NCBI RefSeq assembly: GCF_001011035.1
Contig: NZ_CP011492.1
Coordinates: 2,549,501-2,613,500, forward strand
Origin: Streptomyces sp. CNQ-509
GTDB lineage: Bacteria > Actinomycetota > Actinomycetes > Streptomycetales > Streptomycetaceae
Reading direction: 5' to 3'
DNA length: 64,000 nt
This document shows positions 1-8,060 of this stretch, piece after piece (within the stretch, counting starts at the first letter, position 1; the number at the start of each line of letters is the position of its first letter). Below the pieces are notes generated by a model. The model did not search any database. It was not told the DNA's origin and was given only the letters and a program-made list of their open reading frames with translations. A program made the position numbers and the translations under genes.

Positions 1-300
1 GGTCATGGCACGCTCGCCCATGCGGCCGTCGGCGAAGCTGCCGGACGCACACGCGTAGGCGATGACCTCGGGGGAGACGGCGGTCAGGGCCCTGACCGCC
101 TCGCGCAGGGTCTGGTGCTCACTCACGAGTCTGGCCAGGTCGAGGCTGACCTCGACGGGGACGTAGGGGGTGCGCGTCAGATGCAGGGACACATCGTCCG
201 GCACCCATCGCCAGAGTTCGCGGTCGAGCGCGAAGTCAAAAGGGGCTACGACACCCACACCACGCTGTGGCTGTGGTCCGCCCAGAAAAGAGACGTCCAT
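1..300 (-). CDS. Asp/Glu racemase-fold protein (maleate isomerase / arylmalonate decarboxylase / EutA-like), 3' end outside window
   Basis: The reading frame starts at ATG 300 on the minus strand and is open to the window edge, giving the first 100 residues. It contains VAPFDFALDRELWRW near the start and SPEVIAYACASGSF near residue 80, the layout of the N-terminal half of the maleate isomerase / arylmalonate decarboxylase group. That group uses paired cysteines on carboxylate substrates, and the cysteine in YACASGSF is in the expected place. Ectoine-utilisation EutA proteins belong to the same fold. It is divergent from the dehydrogenase-amidase genes and close to an Ehu-type importer, so a role in catabolism of the imported compound is inferred. 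The exact reaction cannot be read from half a protein. Confidence 0.75.
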   Translation of the reverse strand, partial: MDVSFLGGPQPQRGVGVVAPFDFALDRELWRWVPDDVSLHLTRTPYVPVEVSLDLARLVSEHQTLREAVRALTAVSPEVIAYACASGSFADGRMGERAMT

Positions 301-390
301 GAGGATGCCCCGTTCGTACGGAGGGCTGGGGGAAGGTAAAACAACTGGAGCAGCCGGTGAGCGACCGGGACGCAGTGACAGATGCGGTTA

Positions 391-420
391 TTGACGAAGG
401 TAGAGGCACACCCCTAGCGT
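391..420 (+). promoter_or_regulatory. Candidate sigma-70-type promoter for the dehydrogenase-amidase genes
   Basis: TTGACG at 391-396 and TAGCGT at 415-420 are separated by 18 bases, close to the vegetative Streptomyces consensus. It lies in the 247-bp gap between the divergent racemase-fold gene and the dehydrogenase, and would give a leader of about 120 bases. Prediction only. Confidence 0.4.
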
Positions 421-547
421 GGTCAATCCTCGCATCTCCGACGTTTTTCCGCTTCTCTTTCAGGCTACATCCGGTGACGGAATGAGTACGGGACCCATCA
501 CCGGACCCCATTGCAGCAGTGCCACATTGCGGGACGGTTTCCTTCCT

Positions 548-1489
548 ATGTCCGAAATCCGCGTGCTCGTCCTCGACGACGACCCGCCGCCCGACCTGGA
601 CCGGCTCCGCGGCCGGGCCCACGTGATCAGCACGGACGAGGACGGGCTCGCCGAGCTGCTGCCCTCCGCCGACGTGGTGCTGGTGTGGGACTTCACCTCG
701 CCCGCGGTGCGCAGGGCCTGGCCGGGACCGGGCCCGCGGCCCGGATGGGTGCACACCCCGAGCGCCGGGGTCGACCATGTGCTCTCCGCCGAGTTCGCCG
801 CCTCGGACACGGTACTGACCAACGCCCGCGGGGTCTTCGACCGGCCCATCGCGGAGTACGTGGCCGGTCTGGTGCTGGCGATGGCCAAGGACCTGCCGGG
901 CACCTGGGAGCGGCAGCGGCAGCGCCGCTGGCAGCACCGCGAGACGCTGCGGCTCGCGGGGACCCGGGCGGTGGTGGTGGGCGCCGGGCCGATCGGGCGG
1001 GCCATCGCGGAGACGCTGGGTTGCCTGGACGTGCGTACGGAGCTGGTGGGCAGGACCGCGCGCGAGGGCGTACGCGGCCAGGCAGAGCTGCCGGCGCTGC
1101 TGGTGGAGGCCGACTGGGTGGTCTGCGCGGCGCCGCTGACGGAGGAGACCCGCGGGATGTTCGGCAGCGACGCGTTCGCGGCGATGCCGGACCGGGCCCG
1201 GTTCATCAACGTCGGCCGCGGCCCGCTGGTCGACACCACGGCGCTGGTCGCGGCGCTGGAGCAGCAGGAGATCGCGGCGGCCGCCCTGGACGTCTTCGAG
1301 AACGAGCCGCTGACGCCCGAGGACCCGCTGTGGGAGGTCCCGGGACTGTTCGTCTCGCCGCACATGAGCGGCGACATCGTGGGGTGGCGCGGGGCGCTCT
1401 CCGAGCAGTTCCTGGAGTTGTTCGACCTGTGGGAGGCGGGCCGGCCGCTCTTCAACGTCGTGGACAAGCAGCTCGGGTACGTACGGTGA
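548..1489 (+). CDS. D-2-hydroxyacid dehydrogenase (NAD-binding)
   Basis: 313 aa from ATG 548. The Rossmann dinucleotide motif GAGPIG lies mid-protein. The conserved Arg is in NVGRGPLVD, the Glu in FENEPLTPEDPLW, and the catalytic His in VSPHMSG, the usual Arg/Glu/His set of the family. The enzyme would interconvert a 2-oxoacid and a D-2-hydroxyacid with NAD(H). An in-frame ATG at 482 would add 22 unconserved residues; 548 was chosen because family members start just before the first beta strand (RVLVLDDD). The amidase follows 45 bp downstream, and the Ehu importer nearby suggests it serves the same substrate route. The natural substrate is unknown. Confidence 0.88.
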   Translation: MSEIRVLVLDDDPPPDLDRLRGRAHVISTDEDGLAELLPSADVVLVWDFTSPAVRRAWPGPGPRPGWVHTPSAGVDHVLSAEFAASDTVLTNARGVFDRPIAEYVAGLVLAMAKDLPGTWERQRQRRWQHRETLRLAGTRAVVVGAGPIGRAIAETLGCLDVRTELVGRTAREGVRGQAELPALLVEADWVVCAAPLTEETRGMFGSDAFAAMPDRARFINVGRGPLVDTTALVAALEQQEIAAAALDVFENEPLTPEDPLWEVPGLFVSPHMSGDIVGWRGALSEQFLELFDLWEAGRPLFNVVDKQLGYVR

Positions 1490-1533
1490 CGCAGAATGCG
1501 GAGAAGGTGACGGAGACCTCAGGAGGCGGCGGG

Positions 1534-2979
1534 ATGACGGGGAGTACGGATCCGGCGGATCTCACGGCGGTGGAGCTGCTGCGCCGCTACCGTTCGGGCG
1601 AGCTGTCGCCCGTCGAGGCCACCCGTGCGGCCCTCGCACGCGCGGCCCGGGCGCAGGAGCTGACCAACGCCTTCGTCACCCTCGACGACGCGGTACGGGA
1701 CGCGGCGCTCGCCCGCGCCGAGGCGTCCGCGCGCCGCTGGCAGCGCGGCGAGCCGGCCGGGCTGCTCGACGGCGTGCCGGTGACCGTCAAGGACATGATC
1801 CTGGAGCGCGGCGCCCCCACGCTGCGCGGCTCCAGGCTGGTCGACCCGGACCGGGAGTGGAACGAGGACGGCCCCTCGGTGGCGCGGCTGCGGGAGCACG
1901 GGGCGGTGTTCCTGGGCAAGACCACGACGCCGGAGTTCGGCTGGAAGGGCACCACGGACAGCCCGCTGAACGGGGTCACCGTCAACCCGTACGACGCGGG
2001 CCGCACCACCGGCGGCTCCAGCGGCGGCAGCGCGGCGGCGGTGGCGCTGGGCGCGGGGCCGCTGAGCCTGGGCACGGACGGCGGCGGCTCGGTGCGGATC
2101 CCGGCGGCGTTCTGCGGGATCGTCGCGCTGAAGGCCACGTACGGGCGGGTGCCGCTCTATCCGGCGAGCCCGTTCGGCACGCTGGCGCACGTCGGGCCGA
2201 TGACCCGGGACGTCCGGGACACGGCGCTGATGATGGACGTGATCAGCGGCGCGGACCCGCGGGACTGGTCGCAGCTCGGCCCGCCCGCGGGCGGCTTCGT
2301 CGACGCCCTGGACGGGGCGGCCGAGGGCGTGCGGGGGCTGCGGGTGGCGTACAGCCCGACCTTCGGCGGGCAGGTGCCGGTGGACCGGCAGGTGGCCGCG
2401 GTGGTGCGGGGCGCGGTGGAGCGGCTCTCCGACCTGGGTGCGTATGTGGAGGAGGCCGACCCGCGGCTGTGCGAAGGGCTCGCAGCGTGCCAGGAGGCGT
2501 TCCACACGCTGTGGTTCAGCGGCGCCGCGCGGGTGGTGCAGCCGTACGGTCCCGGCGCGCGGGAGCTGCTGGATCCGGGGCTGAGGGAGATCGTCGAGCT
2601 GGGCGAGCGCTACAGCGCGCTGGACTACCTGGCCGCTGTGGACGTGCGGATGGCGCTCGGGCAGTCGATGGGGCGCTTCCACCAGACGTACGACGTGCTG
2701 GTCACCCCGACCGTGCCGATCACCGCCTTCGAGGCGGGGGCGGAGGTGCCGAAGGACTCGGGATTCACCCGGTGGACGGGGTGGACCCCGTTCACGTACC
2801 CCTTCAACCTCACGCAGCAGCCGGCCGTCAGCCTGCCCTGCGGGGTGGACGGGGCGGGGCTGCCGGTGGGGCTCCAGCTCGTCGCGGCGCGGCACCGGGA
2901 CGCCCTGGTGCTGCGCACGGCGCAGGCGCTGTACGAGTCGGGGATCGCGGACGGCATCCGGCCGCCGGCCCTGGGCTGA
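1534..2979 (+). CDS. Amidase (amidase-signature family)
   Basis: 481 aa. ATG 1534 is preceded by a near-perfect AGGAGG at 1521-1526, seven bases upstream, which decides the start. The Ser-cisSer-Lys triad is visible: Lys86 in VTVKDM, the Gly/Ser-rich GGSSGGSAAA at about 160-169, and the nucleophilic Ser186 in GTDGGGSVRIPA. The family hydrolyses carboxamides, so here it may release ammonia or an amine from a compound brought in by the neighbouring importer. It is probably co-transcribed with the dehydrogenase. Members range from glutamyl-tRNA amidotransferase A subunits to AtzF-like enzymes; no gatB or gatC is nearby, so a GatA role is unlikely. Confidence 0.9.
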   Translation: MTGSTDPADLTAVELLRRYRSGELSPVEATRAALARAARAQELTNAFVTLDDAVRDAALARAEASARRWQRGEPAGLLDGVPVTVKDMILERGAPTLRGSRLVDPDREWNEDGPSVARLREHGAVFLGKTTTPEFGWKGTTDSPLNGVTVNPYDAGRTTGGSSGGSAAAVALGAGPLSLGTDGGGSVRIPAAFCGIVALKATYGRVPLYPASPFGTLAHVGPMTRDVRDTALMMDVISGADPRDWSQLGPPAGGFVDALDGAAEGVRGLRVAYSPTFGGQVPVDRQVAAVVRGAVERLSDLGAYVEEADPRLCEGLAACQEAFHTLWFSGAARVVQPYGPGARELLDPGLREIVELGERYSALDYLAAVDVRMALGQSMGRFHQTYDVLVTPTVPITAFEAGAEVPKDSGFTRWTGWTPFTYPFNLTQQPAVSLPCGVDGAGLPVGLQLVAARHRDALVLRTAQALYESGIADGIRPPALG

Positions 2980-2987
2980 GCCGCCAC

Positions 2988-3023
2988 GGCGGTACGGGGC
3001 CGCGGTCCGCGGCCCGTACCGCC
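2988..3023. terminator. Bidirectional terminator between amidase and DUF3830 gene
   Basis: Near-perfect inverted repeat: GGCGGTACGGGGCCGCGG at 2988-3005 pairs with CCGCGGCCCGTACCGCC at 3007-3023, with one bulged G. It sits between two convergent stop codons, as expected for a shared Streptomyces hairpin terminator without a U-tract. Confidence 0.75.
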
Positions 3024-3030
3024 GTCCGGG

Positions 3031-3531
3031 TCAGAGCCGGCGGAAGTTGAGGGTCTCGCCGAGCGCGCCGGCGCGCCAGAGGTCCTGGCAGGCGGCGGCC
3101 ATCTCGTCAAGACCCTCCACGATCGAGCCCCAGACGATGCCGGGGACCCAGCCGGAGTCTCCGTTGATGAGCAGGTTGTTCCGCTCGTAGAAGAGCGCGA
3201 GGTCGACGACGCTGGCGCGGCCCTGGTGCTTGGCCTCCGCCTCGTAGCCGTAGCTGGCGGTGCCGAGCACGGTGTCGGTGAAGCTGAAGTAGCACAGGTC
3301 CCCGGGAATGGGGGTGACCGTGGGGTTCTCCAGCGGCGGCTCGGCGGGCGCGAACGCGGGCAGCAGGGTGTAGATCTCGTTGCGGGCGTACTTCGCGTGG
3401 TAGACGTCGCCTCCGAGCGGTAGCGCGTTCCAGACCGCGGCGCAGGTCATGGGGGCTCTGTCGTCGAGCAGTTTCGCCGTGCAGCGGACGCCCCGCTTGG
3501 CCAGAGAGACTTCGACAAATCGTGCAGACAT
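3031..3531 (-). CDS. DUF3830 family protein (cyclophilin-like fold)
   Basis: 166 aa, convergent with the amidase. Family features include AKLLDDRAPMTCAAVWNALP near the start, GDLCYFSF in the middle and WGSIVEGLDEMA near the end. DUF3830 proteins have a cyclophilin-like barrel and, in actinobacteria and proteobacteria, often sit beside amidases, Asp/Glu racemase-fold enzymes and polar amino-acid ABC importers, as here. The biochemical role is unknown. The start codon faces ehuB across a 97-bp gap, so the two probably have back-to-back promoters. Confidence 0.85.
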   Translation of the reverse strand: MSARFVEVSLAKRGVRCTAKLLDDRAPMTCAAVWNALPLGGDVYHAKYARNEIYTLLPAFAPAEPPLENPTVTPIPGDLCYFSFTDTVLGTASYGYEAEAKHQGRASVVDLALFYERNNLLINGDSGWVPGIVWGSIVEGLDEMAAACQDLWRAGALGETLNFRRL

Positions 3532-3628
3532 GCACCACTCCCTCGTTCGGTGTATCCCACGATAACGGGAGGATCACCGGCCGGAACCGACCCGCATAAC
3601 TTCGGCGGGGACGGGTAGCCGCGCGCCC

Positions 3629-4546
3629 ATGGTTCTACGTGGTGAGAACGAGACGAGAAGCGGGCCGGGCGGGCTGAGGCGCCGCTCGCTGCTCGCATCA
3701 GCCGCCGCCGTCGGCGCGGCCGGCGCGATCGGCGGGGCCGCCGGTTGCAGCCGGACGGCCGAGGCGGACGGCACCGTCGAAGGGGGTGACCTGCTCGAAG
3801 AGCTGCGGGACCGCGGCGTCGTCAAGGTCGGCATCGCCGGCGAGGTGCCCTTCGGCTACATCAACGAGGACGGCGACGCCGTCGGGGAGGCACCGGCCAT
3901 CGCCGAGGTGGTCTTCAAGCGACTGGGGATCCCGAAGATCGAACCGGTGCCGGTGGAGTTCGGCGCCTTGATCCCGGGGCTGAAAGTGGCGCTGTTCGAC
4001 GTCGTGTCCGCGGGAATGTACATCAACCCGGACAGGTGTGCGCAGGTGCTCTTTGCGGACCCCGATTATCTGATGCTGGACGCCTTCATCGTGAAGAAGG
4101 GCAACCCGCACGGCATCAAGGATTACAAGGACATCGCCGACAAGGGCCTGAAGCTGGCCAGCGGCACCGCGTACGCGGAGATCGACTACGCGAAGGCCAA
4201 CGGCGTCAAGCAGGTCCTGGTCCTGCCGGACCAGGTGGCCGGGCTGGAGGCCGTCGAGCAGGGCCGCGTGGACGCCTTCGCCGGCACCAGCGTCACCGTG
4301 ACCAACGCGGTCAGAGGCTCCAGGCGGGCCGAGGGGACGAAGCCGTTCCAGCCGATCGTCGACGGTGAGCCCGCGTACGGCGCCGGCGGCTTCGCGTTCC
4401 GGCTCTCGGAGAAGAACCTCCGCGACGCCTTCAACGCGGAGCTGCACAAGCTCAAGGAGAGCGGCGAGCTGCTGCGTATCGTCAAGCCCTTCGGCTTCAC
4501 CGAACGGGAGATGACGGACCTGACGGTGAAGGAGCTCTGTCCCTGA
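3629..4546 (+). CDS. ehuB: Ectoine/hydroxyectoine-type ABC importer, substrate-binding lipoprotein
   Basis: 305 aa. The N-terminus has a twin-arginine-like RRRSLL followed by a hydrophobic stretch and a lipobox GGAAGC (Cys40), so it is an exported lipoprotein. The rest is a type II periplasmic-binding (SBP_bac_3) domain: VKVGIAGEVPFGYIN, then DVVSAGMYINPDRC, then GRVDAFAGTSVT. It would capture a small polar solute at the cell surface and deliver it to EhuC/EhuD. Its stop overlaps the ehuC start by one base, so the transporter genes form one operon. The Ehu name rests on resemblance and gene order; the substrate might not be ectoine because dedicated ectoine-degrading enzymes are absent from the window. 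Confidence 0.85.
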   Translation: MVLRGENETRSGPGGLRRRSLLASAAAVGAAGAIGGAAGCSRTAEADGTVEGGDLLEELRDRGVVKVGIAGEVPFGYINEDGDAVGEAPAIAEVVFKRLGIPKIEPVPVEFGALIPGLKVALFDVVSAGMYINPDRCAQVLFADPDYLMLDAFIVKKGNPHGIKDYKDIADKGLKLASGTAYAEIDYAKANGVKQVLVLPDQVAGLEAVEQGRVDAFAGTSVTVTNAVRGSRRAEGTKPFQPIVDGEPAYGAGGFAFRLSEKNLRDAFNAELHKLKESGELLRIVKPFGFTEREMTDLTVKELCP

Positions 4547-5292
4547 TGATGAGCTGGGAGTTCTTCCGGGAGTGGTTCCTCCCGGGCATCTGGATCACGA
4601 TCCAGGTGCTGGTCTACAGCGCGGTGCTCTCCGCCGTCGTGGCGTTCGTCATCGGCACGCTGCGGACCTCGCGGTTCTGGATCGTGCGGTTCCTCGCCGG
4701 CGCGTACTTCGAGATCTTCCGCGGCATGTCCGCGCTGATCTTCATGTTCTGGATGGCCTTCGCGGTGCCGCTGATGCTCGGCTGGCAGTTCGTCCCGCTG
4801 TGGTCCGGCACCCTGGCGCTCGGCCTCACCTACGGCGCGTACGGCTCCGAGATCGTCCGCGGCGCGCTGGCGGCGGTGCCCGCGGCGCAGCGGGAGGCGG
4901 GCATCGCGCTCAGCTTCACCCGCTGGCAGCGCCTGCGGCGCATAGAGCTGCCGCAGGCGTTCCCCGAGATGGTCCCGCCGTTCAACAACCTGCTGATCGA
5001 GCTCTTGAAGGGCACGTCGCTGGTGTCGGTCATCGCCGTCGCCGACATGACGTTCGCCGGGAACCTGCTGCGGCTGGCGAAGAACGAGAGCGCGCCGATC
5101 TACACGCTGCTGCTGGTCCTGTACTTCATTCTCGCGTTCATCCTCACCCGCCTCATGCGGATGCTGGAGCGCCGGGCCAAAGCGGGGGTGGGCCGGGCTC
5201 CGGAGAAGAGGAACGGCTTGCTCTCCCGCAAGCTCAGCCCCAGCGGTGAGTCCATGCAGGCGAGCACTCAAGGCGCTGGAGGTCTGGGATGA
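4546..5292 (+). CDS. ehuC: Ectoine/hydroxyectoine-type ABC importer, permease
   Basis: 248 aa with five or six hydrophobic segments, of the HisM/GlnP polar amino-acid permease type. The cytoplasmic EAA loop that docks to the ATPase is recognisable as QREAGIALSFTRWQRLRRIELPQA. The gene begins with tandem ATG codons, the first overlapping the ehuB stop (TGATG), and its end overlaps ehuD by four bases (ATGA). A basic, low-complexity tail of about 45 residues follows the last membrane segment. It would pair with EhuD to form the channel. Confidence 0.87.
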   Translation: MMSWEFFREWFLPGIWITIQVLVYSAVLSAVVAFVIGTLRTSRFWIVRFLAGAYFEIFRGMSALIFMFWMAFAVPLMLGWQFVPLWSGTLALGLTYGAYGSEIVRGALAAVPAAQREAGIALSFTRWQRLRRIELPQAFPEMVPPFNNLLIELLKGTSLVSVIAVADMTFAGNLLRLAKNESAPIYTLLLVLYFILAFILTRLMRMLERRAKAGVGRAPEKRNGLLSRKLSPSGESMQASTQGAGGLG

Positions 5293-5942
5293 CGTTCGAC
5301 TGGGAGGTCGTCGAGGACTTCATGCCACGGTTCTTGGACGGCGTGCTCGTCACGCTCCAGGCCCTGGCGCTCGGCACGCTGATCGCCTTCGCGCTCGGCC
5401 TGGTCTGGGCCATGGCGCAGCGCGCGCCGCAGCGGTGGGTCCGCTGGCCGGTGACCGCGGTCACCGAGTTCATCCGCAACACGCCGCTGCTGGTGCAGTT
5501 GTTCTTCCTCTTCTACGTGGTGCCCCAGTGGGGCCCGTCCATGTCCCCGCTCACCACCGGCATCGTCGGCCTGGGCCTGCACTACTCGACGTACACCGCC
5601 GAGGTGTACCGCGCGGGCATCGACGGCGTGCCGGTCGGGCAGTGGGAGGCGGCGAAGGCGCTGAGCCTGTCGCGCGGCCGGACGTGGTCGTCCGTGATCC
5701 TGCCGCAGGCCATCCGCCGGGTGGTGCCCGCGCTGGGCAATTACGTGGTCGCGATGCTCAAGGACTCGCCGATGATCGCCGTCATCGGCGCGCTGGACAT
5801 GCTCGGCGAGGCCCGGCAGTTCAGCAACGAGACCTTCACCACCGAGGCCATCACCATCGTGGGCGTGGCGTTCATCGTGATCGCGTACCCCGCTTCCCTC
5901 TTGATCCGAGTCCTGGAGCGTCGCCTTGTCAACAACACCTGA
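5289..5942 (+). CDS. ehuD: Ectoine/hydroxyectoine-type ABC importer, second permease
   Basis: 217 aa, same family as EhuC. It has several transmembrane helices, the FIRNTPLLVQLFF signature of amino-acid importer permeases, and an EAA loop (QWEAAKALSLSRGRTWSSVI). It starts with the ATG overlapping the ehuC stop, indicating translational coupling. The 3' end overlaps the start of ehuA by 17 bp. It forms the heterodimeric membrane channel with EhuC. Confidence 0.88.
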   Translation: MTFDWEVVEDFMPRFLDGVLVTLQALALGTLIAFALGLVWAMAQRAPQRWVRWPVTAVTEFIRNTPLLVQLFFLFYVVPQWGPSMSPLTTGIVGLGLHYSTYTAEVYRAGIDGVPVGQWEAAKALSLSRGRTWSSVILPQAIRRVVPALGNYVVAMLKDSPMIAVIGALDMLGEARQFSNETFTTEAITIVGVAFIVIAYPASLLIRVLERRLVNNT

Positions 5943-6735
5943 CTCCACCACCGAGAACCCGCCCGTGGACGGCAGCGAGCTGATCCGCTTCCACAACGTG
6001 ACCAAGCGGTTCGGCGACAACGTCGTCCTGGACGACCTGTGCTTCGACGTCTCGTCGGGCAAGCACGTGACGCTCATCGGGCCCTCGGGCTCCGGCAAGA
6101 CGACGATCCTGCGGCTGCTGATGACCCTGGTGAAGCCGGACAGCGGCACCATCAAGGTCAACGGCGACTACCTCTTCCACGAGGAGCGCAACGGCAAGCT
6201 GGAGCCGGCGGGCGAGAACCACGTCCGCGAGGTGCGCAAGAACATCGGGATGGTGTTCCAGCAGTTCAACCTCTTCCCGAACATGAAGGTGATGCGGAAC
6301 ATCACCGAGGCCCCGGTGCACGTGCTGGGGATGGCGAAGGACGAGGCGGAGGCGCGGGCGCGGGAGCTGCTGGAGCTGGTGGGCCTCACCGAGCACATCG
6401 ACAAGTACCCGACCCAGCTCTCCGGCGGCCAGCAGCAGCGCGTGGCGATCGCCCGCGCGCTGGCGATGCGGCCGCAGGTGCTGCTGCTCGACGAGGTCAC
6501 CTCGGCGCTGGACCCGGAGCTGGTGGCGGGCGTGCTCGACCTGCTGCGGGACATCGCGCGGACGACGGACATCACGATGCTGTGCGTCACCCACGAGATG
6601 AACTTCGCCCGGGACATCTCCGACGACGTGCTCATGTTCGACGAGGGAAAGATCATCGAGTCCGGGCCGCCGGAGAAGATCTTCAGCGATCCGGAGAACG
6701 AGCGTACGCAGCAGTTCCTGAACGCGATCCTCTGA
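5926..6735 (+). CDS. ehuA: Ectoine/hydroxyectoine-type ABC importer, ATP-binding protein
   Basis: 269 aa. ABC ATPase motifs in order: Walker A GPSGSGKTT, Q-loop MVFQQFNLFPN, signature LSGGQQQRVAIARAL, Walker B VLLLDEVTSALDPE and the switch His in CVTHEM. The start chosen is TTG 5926, because GGAG at 5915-5918 lies eight bases upstream; no ATG exists before the conserved LIRFHNVTKRFG. The gene overlaps ehuD by 17 bp and closes the ehuBCDA operon, ahead of a hairpin. Confidence 0.88.
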   Translation: MSTTPDSTTENPPVDGSELIRFHNVTKRFGDNVVLDDLCFDVSSGKHVTLIGPSGSGKTTILRLLMTLVKPDSGTIKVNGDYLFHEERNGKLEPAGENHVREVRKNIGMVFQQFNLFPNMKVMRNITEAPVHVLGMAKDEAEARARELLELVGLTEHIDKYPTQLSGGQQQRVAIARALAMRPQVLLLDEVTSALDPELVAGVLDLLRDIARTTDITMLCVTHEMNFARDISDDVLMFDEGKIIESGPPEKIFSDPENERTQQFLNAIL

Positions 6736-6745
6736 GACGCGGCGG

Positions 6746-6793
6746 ACGCCGTTCGGCGGGCGCCCTCCGGTCGCGAGGACGCCCGCCGGCGTG
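6746..6793 (+). terminator. Hairpin terminator after ehuA
   Basis: CGGCGGGCG at 6754-6762 pairs with CGCCCGCCG at 6780-6788, with flanking ACGC/GCGT extending the stem. It begins about 10 bases after the ehuA stop and ends the importer operon before the IclR gene. Confidence 0.6.
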
Positions 6794-6901
6794 CTTCGGG
6801 AGAGAACAGTGAGATATGGACAACTATGGGGAGGAGGGGGCGTCCGGGCCTGACGGCGGGGAAAGCGGGGAACACCTGAGGAGACACTTCAGGGAGACCA
6901 C

Positions 6902-7711
6902 GTGCCGGTCCTGCACCCGCCGCCCGGGGACCAGCCCCCGGGCCGGCGACCCGAGCCGAGGGACGAACCCGCGGCACCCTTCCCCTCCGTACGGCACGCT
7001 CTCCGCGTGCTGGAGTCCGCGGCCCGGCACGGCGGCGAGGGGGTGCCCGTCGCCCGCCTCGCCCGCGAGACCGGCCTGCCACCGGGACAACTGGCGCACC
7101 TGCTGCTGACGCTGCGCAGGCAGCGGTACCTGGAGCGGCTGGAGGACGGCTCGTACGCCATCGGCGAGGCCGTGGCGCTGCTCGGCGCGGGCGGGAGCAG
7201 GACGCGGGCGGTGCACGACAAGCTGCGGCGGGAGATGAACGAGCTGCGGAAGACGACGCGGGCGGCGATATACCTCGGCCGGTACGAGGACGGGGAGGTC
7301 CGCGTCACACAGATCGCGGACGCGCCGGGGACGCCGCGGGTGAACGAGTGGGTGGACTTCCGCTCGGCGGCGCACGCGACGGCGCTAGGCAAGTGCCTGC
7401 TGACGCAACTGGACCACGACGCGCGCCGGGACCACCTGTCGCGCCACCGGGCGGCGCGGCTGACGTCCCGCACGATCACGGGCGAGGCGGCGGTCCTGGC
7501 CGCCCTGGACCGCCAGGTGGCCACGGTCCCGACCCTGGACCTCCAGGAGTACGCGGTCGGCACGGTCTGCGCGGCGGTCCCCCTCACGGCGGGCCTGGAG
7601 ATAGGCTGCGTGGCCCTGTCCCTCCCGGTGAACCAGACCCACCGCCTGCGCGCGGCGGCGGAAAGACTGAACAGAGAGGCGGCGAACCTGCTGCTGGCGC
7701 TGTCGCTGTAG
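6902..7711 (+). CDS. IclR-family transcriptional regulator
   Basis: 269 aa from GTG 6902, preceded by AGGGAGA. A proline-rich leader of about 35 residues is followed by a winged helix-turn-helix (VRHALRVLESAARH, VARLARETGLPPGQLAHLL). The C-terminal IclR effector domain follows, with WVDFRSAAHATALGKCLL, the conserved loop of the ligand pocket, and a conserved Cys in VGTVCAAVPL. Lying just downstream of the Ehu importer in the same direction, it probably controls the catabolic locus in response to the imported compound or a metabolite. Confidence 0.85.
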   Translation: MPVLHPPPGDQPPGRRPEPRDEPAAPFPSVRHALRVLESAARHGGEGVPVARLARETGLPPGQLAHLLLTLRRQRYLERLEDGSYAIGEAVALLGAGGSRTRAVHDKLRREMNELRKTTRAAIYLGRYEDGEVRVTQIADAPGTPRVNEWVDFRSAAHATALGKCLLTQLDHDARRDHLSRHRAARLTSRTITGEAAVLAALDRQVATVPTLDLQEYAVGTVCAAVPLTAGLEIGCVALSLPVNQTHRLRAAAERLNREAANLLLALSL

Positions 7712-7899
7712 CCACGGCCACGCAGCCCGCGGGCGACCGGGGAGAGGACCTCCGGCGGGCGGAACGTGGCCCAGGTGCCGGGCGCACGGACGGACGACCG
7801 GCGTCGTCGGCCCCGCCTTCGTCCCTGGGCCCACCGCGCCGCAGGCACCGCCCCAGCACCCGCGCCGCCGCCCCGCCCCTCCCCGCGCAGCGGGTTGCG

Positions 7900-7984
7900 T
7901 GCGGCGGGAGGGATTCGAACCCTCAAGCCCGGTCAGGGGCCACAGATCCTAAGTCTGCTGCGTCAGCCATTGCGCCACCGCCGC
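7900..7984 (-). tRNA. tRNA-Leu(UAG)
   Basis: On the minus strand GCGGCGG at the 5' end pairs with CCGCCGC before discriminator A. The anticodon loop is CTTAGGA (anticodon UAG, reading CUA), there is a long class II variable arm, and the T arm is GAGGGTTCGAATCCCTC. The gene is 85 nt; no CCA is encoded. Confidence 0.95.
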
Positions 7985-8060
7985 TCCGCCCGGAATGTTA
8001 CCCGCCCCCCGATCGCGGCCCGGATACGGCAGGTTGGGCCCGGCGTCGTAGGGTGCGGCA

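Noticed and set aside
1..7711. Complete ectoine-degradation cluster
   Set aside because: Only the importer and a racemase-fold protein fit. EutB, EutC, EutD and EutE-type genes are absent from the window.
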